From Anaeramoeba flamelloides (lineage: Eukaryota > Metamonada > Anaeramoebidae): DNA of 64,000 nt. The translations under genes were made by a program, and so were the position numbers. Positions 57,569 to 64,000 of this stretch are shown piece by piece; position 1 is the stretch's first letter; every line of letters starts with the position of its first letter. The stretch lies in NCBI GenBank assembly GCA_027625915.1, contig JANTQA010000008.1, forward strand, positions 13,517,001-13,581,000, read 5' to 3'. Under the pieces are notes generated by a model. It made no database searches and was not told where the DNA came from. It was given only the letters and a program-made list of their open reading frames with translations.

Positions 57569-58513
57569 ACATCTCTCGGGTATATGCTGATGTGAATGAA
57601 AATAAGCCACGTGAATATTGGGATTATGAAAAATATCAAATAACATATGGAAGACAAAACAAATATCAAGTCATTTCAAGGATTGGAAGAGGAAAGTATT
57701 CAGAAGTCTTTGATGGTGTCAATATTGAAACGAATGATCTTTGTGTTGTCAAGGTTCTAAAGCCTGTAAGGCAATCAAAAATTCGAAGGGAAGTGTCAAT
57801 TATCAAAAATTTGGAAAATGGGCCTAATATCGTCAAGCTTTATGACGTTGTCAAAAATAATACAACAGGGATGCCTTCATTAGTTTTTGAGTACGTAGAC
57901 AACCTTGACTTCCGTGAACTCTATCCTTCATTTAGTGACTACGACGTAAAATATTATATGTACCAATTATTACTTGCACTCGACTATTGCCATTCAAACG
58001 GAATTATGCACAGAGATATAAAGCCACACAACGTTATGATTGATCACAAACAACGTAAACTTAGAGTCATTGATTGGGGTTTAGCAGGTTTGGCTTTCAA
58101 TTTCTTTGTGTTTTTTGTTTTGTATTTTTTTTTTTTGTTTTTTTTTTAAATTACTTTTTTTTTATTTTTCTTTTCCAGAATGTTTAGTGAACCCTTTTCT
58201 TTGAAACTTCAATATTTTTACTTTTAGAATTCAATTTTATTCATCCTCTTTTCCAAAAAAAAAAGAATTTTTTTTTATTCGATCCACACAACCCTCACTT
58301 CAAATTAATTTTTTTGCCAATTTCAAAAATGAAAATTCTGAACACACACTAAGAAGCTTCTGGTTTCGTGGCGAAGGAAATGTACGTATAATTTGATATT
58401 TTGATTGTTTATCAAAAATTCGAACAATAAAAATTCAAATTTTAATGTATGTTTGCAATTTGGTTTGTTAGGATCATTTTTTCAAAAATTTTTGTGTAAA
58501 ACAACAGACATGG
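57569..58513 (+). pseudogene. CK2 alpha-like kinase with decayed or missing C-lobe
   Basis: Exon 57569-58087 is excellent CK2 alpha: [20 protein letters not shown], the glycine loop [19 protein letters not shown] with the ATP lysine, the basic segment [22 protein letters not shown] and DWGLA. The donor is GCAG|GTTTGG. The next segment 58228-58381 starts EFNFIHP (family EFYHPG), shifts frame across an A10 run, and then reads HTLRSFWFRGEGN where the family has VRVASRYFKGPELLV. A further GT...AG-bounded 42-base piece (58472-58513) is not recognisable. No DMWSLG or later C-lobe sequence appears before the window ends. One extra A in the run would keep the second segment in frame. Either a decaying duplicate, or a gene damaged by consensus error whose remaining exons are too diverged or distant to see. 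Confidence 0.6.
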
Positions 58514-61500
58514 GTATGAAAAACAATAAACTTGCTTTCTCTGTTTTAAATAGTTTTTGGTGAAACAATTTTTTTTGCTTTTACAAATCCAAATATAAAA
58601 TTATCCAACAATTTGAATTTTACATTTTTATGTTTTTTTTTATGAAGTGAGAGCAATGTGTTAATTTCCAACTATTTTTTAATACTTTTTTAAAAATATT
58701 TAATATCCAGTTTGATCATCAATATTGTCCATTTTAAATAAAGTTATTTTTTAAAATGTTTCAACTACTCTATTATTTAAAAGTTCTGTGTAGTAATTAG
58801 TATAAGATTAGACATTCATAATTACTTTATTACCAAGCAAATTTAATTTTTGTTTTTTCAAATTTCATTTTCTTCATTTTCAAAAATGCTTGAAACAATA
58901 TTTTGATTGATTTAACTAGACACATTTTTAAGAAATTAGAATATTTCGTTCAACAATTAAGATAAATAAACAAATTTCTGAAACTATTAACAAATAAATC
59001 AATGAAAATTGTCACTTTGCATTTCCAAAAAAATTCTACTAAAAATAATAATTAATTTTAATTTCTTTTTTGCAATCAAAGATTAAAAACAAAGCTTTTA
59101 TGTTTTCTTGGCAAGGGATCCTCAACAAATTTATCTTTTTTTTTTTTAATTTATTATTTCAGATGAGCCACAATTTTTGAAATATAGTTTACTTTATTTA
59201 TAAAAAACAAGATTTTTTTTTAATTTTGGTATTTTTAATATAAATACACAAAAATTACTCACTTTTAAAATTATTAATAAAGGAATTATATAAATAAACG
59301 CATTCATTCTTCTTTTAATGTATTGTTCTATTTTCAAAAATATTTAAAAAAGTTCATATATTCAATTATAGGAAAAAAACAAAATAAATTACGAACCAAG
59401 AATTTAAAAAGTCAGGATCAGTGTAAAATGAAAAAATTTGGGTGAATTTTTAATTTTGATCAAAAAAAACTGCAAGATATTAACTCCTCACCTAAAAATA
59501 AAATGATTTTTTACTCTAAGAAAAAATGAATTCTTGACATAAAGTTATTCAATTTTCGAAAATAAATTAAAGTATTTTTTAAAAAATCTTTTAAAAATTA
59601 AAATTTATTGTATGATTGTGTTCGTAGTAATTCCTTTATTCTTTTGAAAAACACATAAAAAAGAGTCAATTTTTTAAAATATTTATCATAATAAATGTTC
59701 TTATTATAGTTTTGTTTGTTATTATTTTATTTGAGAAACAAGAAAATTTTTATAAAAAAAAAAGCACCACAGAAATTACCCAAATTACAAAAACACAAAA
59801 ATACAAACATAAAAAAAGAAAGAAAACGATTATTTTCCCAAAAAAAATTCCAAATAACAAGTAATAAGGTATATGTTACCAATTTTGAGTACCACGAGGT
59901 TTATTAGAAACTGAATCATTAAAATTGTTTCTTAATCAAAATAAATGAATATTTTGAATAAATAAAGACAGTGGAATATATCCTAGTATAATATATTTTC
60001 GTAACCAATGAAAAAAAAAGAGGAAATCCAAATAATTAAAACAATTAATCAAGAAAAAATAAAAAATATTTATTTCTTGATCTTATCTTTAACATTTGAT
60101 ACAATTACTTTTTCTTTACTTGGGTTTATTTTTAATTCTTTACTGAAAAACTTTTTATTGGTAAAATTTTTGAGAAACAAATTACTTGTTATTTCTAATT
60201 AATTTTAAAATTTGAACTTAAAAATCCTTTTTTCATTTAAATTTATCTAATTCTTGATTAGGTTCAAGATAATATAATATTTTGTTTGAATTCTTCTTAG
60301 GAAATGAAGATTTATTGGACAAATTCATTTGATTTTATAATTATTTATTTTCTATTAAAATGAGAACTCAATATAATTCTGAATCTGATTGAAATTCATT
60401 CAAGAATTTTTCAATTATTTTGATTTGATTCTTTTGTAACTGTTTTTTGATTTAAAGAATTCAATCCTTTTATTTTAATTTTTGAAACAGTATTCATTGT
60501 TTTGGCTTATTTTTTAAAAAAATATATGAAATTCGAATTTTGAAAAAAGTTTTTTAAAAAAAAATGTTTTGTAAAATAATAATAAATAGTAATGAGGTGA
60601 GAAATTCAAGGTAATACCTTTTTGTTGTTATTCCAAAATTAAGAAGATCAAGAAAAACAAATCTTCAAAAAATATACTTTGGTCATTTTTTTTTTTTTCA
60701 TTTTTGATTTCAAAAAATATATTAAAGGTGATCTCTTCTTTTTTGGTCTTCTAAAAGAAAAGATTTGTTTAAAATAAAATTTTTTTTATTTTTTTTTTTT
60801 TTTGGTTTTTTGTTTGATTAATTTAAATAATTTCACTGCAGAACATTTCTCGATCCAAAACCTAATTTAATAAAACTAAAAATTTAATCAAAAAAAATAT
60901 TCAAAAAATTGAAAAATTAAAGATTCGACTCTGATTTACTTATGATTCTTTTCACAAAGAGAGCATTGAATTATTATGTTGATTTTAAAGTTTCAATATC
61001 CTGTAACACTCAAAAAATATTTTTCAGGAATGCTCTTACAATTAAAATTTTTAAAAATGATAAAATGTAACTACTTGCTTAAGCAACAAAATTACAAGAA
61101 AATAAAATCTGATGAAAAAATTTGAGGTAATCAAATAAACTGCAAAAGGTAAGCTTAATTGTGAATAAATAAATTATAATTTCAAATATAAAATTGATAA
61201 CAAATTGAACTCTATTGTTTGGTTATAAAGGTATAATTAGTAGTAATAATAATAATAAACCAACAAGAGTCAACATTTTTTTTCTTCTTAACTTAATATT
61301 TGTAATCTCCATTTTCAATGGGTGCGTTTCACGTTTTTTTTAATACAGATCTTTTAAATGAGATAAAGTGAAATAAATGAGTATTTGATAAAATATTATC
61401 ACTTTCGGAATCAATATTGAATTGAAGAAAATCTTTTAATGAAAAAATATTTTAAAAAGTAAAAAATTGTTTTTTCAAGCCTTCAAGATAATAAAATGTG

Positions 61501-64000
61501 ACAAAAAATAAAAAAAATTATTCAAATTTCGCTAACTTCAGACGGAACAAATCAATCAGTTTTATGAGATCAATTTTGCCAAATACTTGATTAAAAATTT
61601 TCGGTTTGTCTAAATATTTTCAGTTTGAAAAATTTAACAAATAAAAATTTGTTAGTATCTTTTTCAAAAGTTGGTCTTAATTGAAGAGTTATCCAAAATT
61701 AAATAAAGTGAATTTGTGTTTTATTTTTCTCATTTTTTTCGAAAAAAAGGGATTTTCAATTATTGAAAAATTATTTTTTAGCAAATAGAAAAAAACCTTT
61801 TTTGAACTGAAAAAAAAAAAAAAAAAAAGAAATACCAAGTATATTAAATTATAAAAATAAGAGATTGTAAATCTCTCAAATACAAAAAAAAAAAAAAATA
61901 AGAACTAATTTTTTCTTTCTTTGTTCTAAGTAACTATTTAAAAGTTAATTTAATTTCTTCAACTTTTGCTAAATAATGCAGCTAATAATTATTGATAATA
62001 ACTCAAAAAAAGGCCTAATCGATACTGAAATGTTAAACTAGTGATCGGTAGGTTTTAATTAAGATAACAAGTTGATAATCTACTTTCTGATTTAAAATGA
62101 GAAGAAAAAAAAAAAAACGTGAAATTCACTTAATAAAAAAATAAAATTAGCATAAATTGTGACAGTAATCATCTAAAATATTAAAATAATATTTATTCAA
62201 TCTACTTTTCAAATCCAATGAAAATTTTTTGTGGTGATCTGTGAAGTCTAGCCAAATTTAAGGCAGTACAAAGTGTATAAAAAAATAATAATATCATTTA
62301 CATGACCAAATTAAAAAAACCTCGACACTTTTTGTTAGGTTTTCTAGAGTTTAAAAGAATAGAGTAAAATCTTTATTTTACAAAATTCTTATGAATTCTG
62401 GAAAAGCTCCGTCAGGTTTTCTTGAGTTTTCTGTTTATTTGGAAAACCTCAAAAAAAACCTAGAACACGTTCCAGATAAAACAGAAAACCTCAATAAAAC
62501 CGCCGTTAGTTTTTCCAGAATTCAAACGAATCGAGTTAAATCTATGATTTTTCTCTCTTCTTTTGAATTCTGGAAAAGTGCCGTTAGGTTTTTTTTACTT
62601 TTTGAAATGTAAAGAAAATTTATTTAATTTTCTTTATATTCCAAAAATTAAAAAAAACCTAGGCACTCTACTGCGCTTGACTGAACTCTACGGTACTCTA
62701 CAACACTCTGCAACACTCTGCAACACTTGACGGTATTCTACGGCACTTCAGCAGAATTCACAGGAGAAGCAAGAAACCAATTGAAAAGAGTAACAATAAT
62801 AAATAAAACTTTCGCAGGATGTGATTAATAATTGGTATTCCACTGCTGTTAGTGTTTTTTACTTTTAAAAATTTGAAAGAGTACAGTAAAATCTTTGATT
62901 TAACTCAATTGTTTTGAATTGAAAAAAACCTAGACAATACCTCCGAAAATTGGGGCACTAGGTAACAGAATATGTAAATATTTTTTACTATTGTAAGTAT
63001 TTTTTATTTTCAATTTTTTTTATTAGCTTTTCCAGATTATTCCAAGTTTTCTAATCATAAGTACTTTGAAAAATTCTCGACATGAACAATAAATTTCATA
63101 ATTTTGATTTATCAGATTAAAGATCTTTTGATTATTTTTTCTAAGAATAACTTTTTTTTACCAAGATTTTTGTCTTAAATTTCTGATAATTTTCTTTTCC
63201 ATTCGATTCTAATCAATAAAAATTATTCTTTTTTCTGGTTTGACTTCTTCAAACATTTTTAAAGGAGCAATTTTTGTAGTTCTTAATACTCATTCGAATG
63301 TAATGTTCTGGATTCAAGTTAATTTACAAAAGAAATTTTGTTAAATTTTCTCAAAAAAACAAATTAACTTTTCTAATACGATTTCCATTTGATTTTGAAC
63401 AAGAAGTAGTCATACCAATTTGCAAAGATAAATAAAAAAAAAAAAAAAAAGTATTTCTAGATTTTTCACATTTATTTGCCTTTTTATTTTTGAAGACCTG
63501 AAAATTATACATTTAAGTTACAAATCATCTTTTTTTCACTAATAAAAATTTTCGAATATTAATCTGGATTTGTATCTTTTAACTTTTATATAGTAACTCC
63601 AAAAAAAGAATTTATTGAAGGAATTTGTTATTAAAATTCAATTTAAACTTTACTGTTATTTTCCAATTAATAAATGAAAATTTAAGATTTTTCAAGTTCT
63701 CAAATATTTTGCTAATTAGTTAGCTGAGAAAATATCTTGACAAAGATCTTGACAAAAGCAATTACAAATGATATCGATATTTTTAGAAATTTCATTAAAC
63801 TTGCTTATTGAACTTTGAGAGAAAATTTTAATTAATATAATTTGTCTTTAACAGTACTATTGAAAAAACAGTTTCTAAAATGGAAAAGATACAAATTTTT
63901 AATTTATTCAGAGCAAAATTATAATCAAGTTAGCCTAATTATATTTAACTCAAGGTTATTTTCTGAATTCTTTTCAATTATACTGATCAGACATTTCTTT
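58514..64000. other. Right-end region with palindromes and no recognisable gene
   Basis: About 5.5 kb of A/T-rich DNA. The frames at 59716-59907 and 60008-60202 are Lys/Leu/Phe-rich and show no family. A palindrome cluster lies at 62318-62780. I searched for CK2 alpha C-lobe motifs and found none. Confidence 0.55.
62318..62780. repeat. Palindrome cluster 8 with a CACTC-rich array
   Basis: Modules: ttagagt/ttctggaaaa stem (about 62335-62405), 'gttttctgtttatttggaaa' against a reverse unit, a second ttccagaattcaaacgaat stem (62510-62578) and a 'tttgaaatgtaaagaaaattt' stem (62600-62650). Then comes a GC-richer array (62659-62752) of units such as cactctgcaa, actctacggt and acttgacgg. The array words are the complement of the agagtgtcgtcaagtgcc openings at 50270 and 43640. 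A weaker module follows at about 62850-62945. The frame at 62391-62612 is a palindrome artefact. Confidence 0.75.

Noticed and set aside
62391-62612. + frame of 73 codons near the right end
   Set aside because: It lies wholly within palindromic repeat modules.

Overview
The window is about 80% A+T. It is protist nuclear DNA with spliceosomal introns (GT...AG, about 110 bp to 3.4 kb), homopolymer-rich spacers and proteins swollen by Lys/Glu, Asn and Asp/Glu low-complexity tracts. It looks like an amoeboid protist such as an amoebozoan or Anaeramoeba. That is inference from gene content (stand-alone ELMO-type PH protein, LvsA/ALFY-like BEACH giant) and composition, not proof.

Layout. BRF1 (RNA polymerase III factor) enters from the left edge on + and ends at 2164. 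MFAP1 (spliceosome) faces it on - (4480-5751), with an Arg/Asp-rich tail frame running on to 4028. The + strand then carries a three-exon ELMO-type PH gene (8437-12463), a two-exon secreted beta-propeller-like gene (14336-15410), single-exon MLH1 (18529-21330) and an eight-exon PP2A/4/6-type phosphatase (24944-29473). The - strand carries a giant BEACH-WD40 gene (main exon 32720-42770, candidate 5' exons to 46613) and three-exon CK2 beta (48428-52794). A CK2 alpha-like gene lies on + at 57569-58513; its N-lobe is excellent but its C-lobe is decayed or missing. A possible small two-exon gene lies at 56815-57080.

The spacers and large introns hold a dense layer of repeats: five clear fragments and two decayed ends of one LINE family, one copy with a perfect 20-bp target duplication and one with an 18-bp duplication; a modular family of near-perfect palindromes; a 531/533-bp MITE pair with TA targets; a PIF/Harbinger-like MITE with TTA targets; two TTAA-flanked inverted-repeat elements; a roughly 650-bp family with a tRNA-like head; and a fold-back element.

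The most interesting observation is that the palindromes occupy the same two sites in both longer LINE copies, while the three short LINE copies all begin just 3' of the second site. This suggests that the palindromes travel with the LINE and stop its reverse transcription. The housekeeping genes form no operon; they are independent genes for transcription, splicing, mismatch repair, signalling and membrane traffic. CK2 alpha and beta in one window is a notable pairing.
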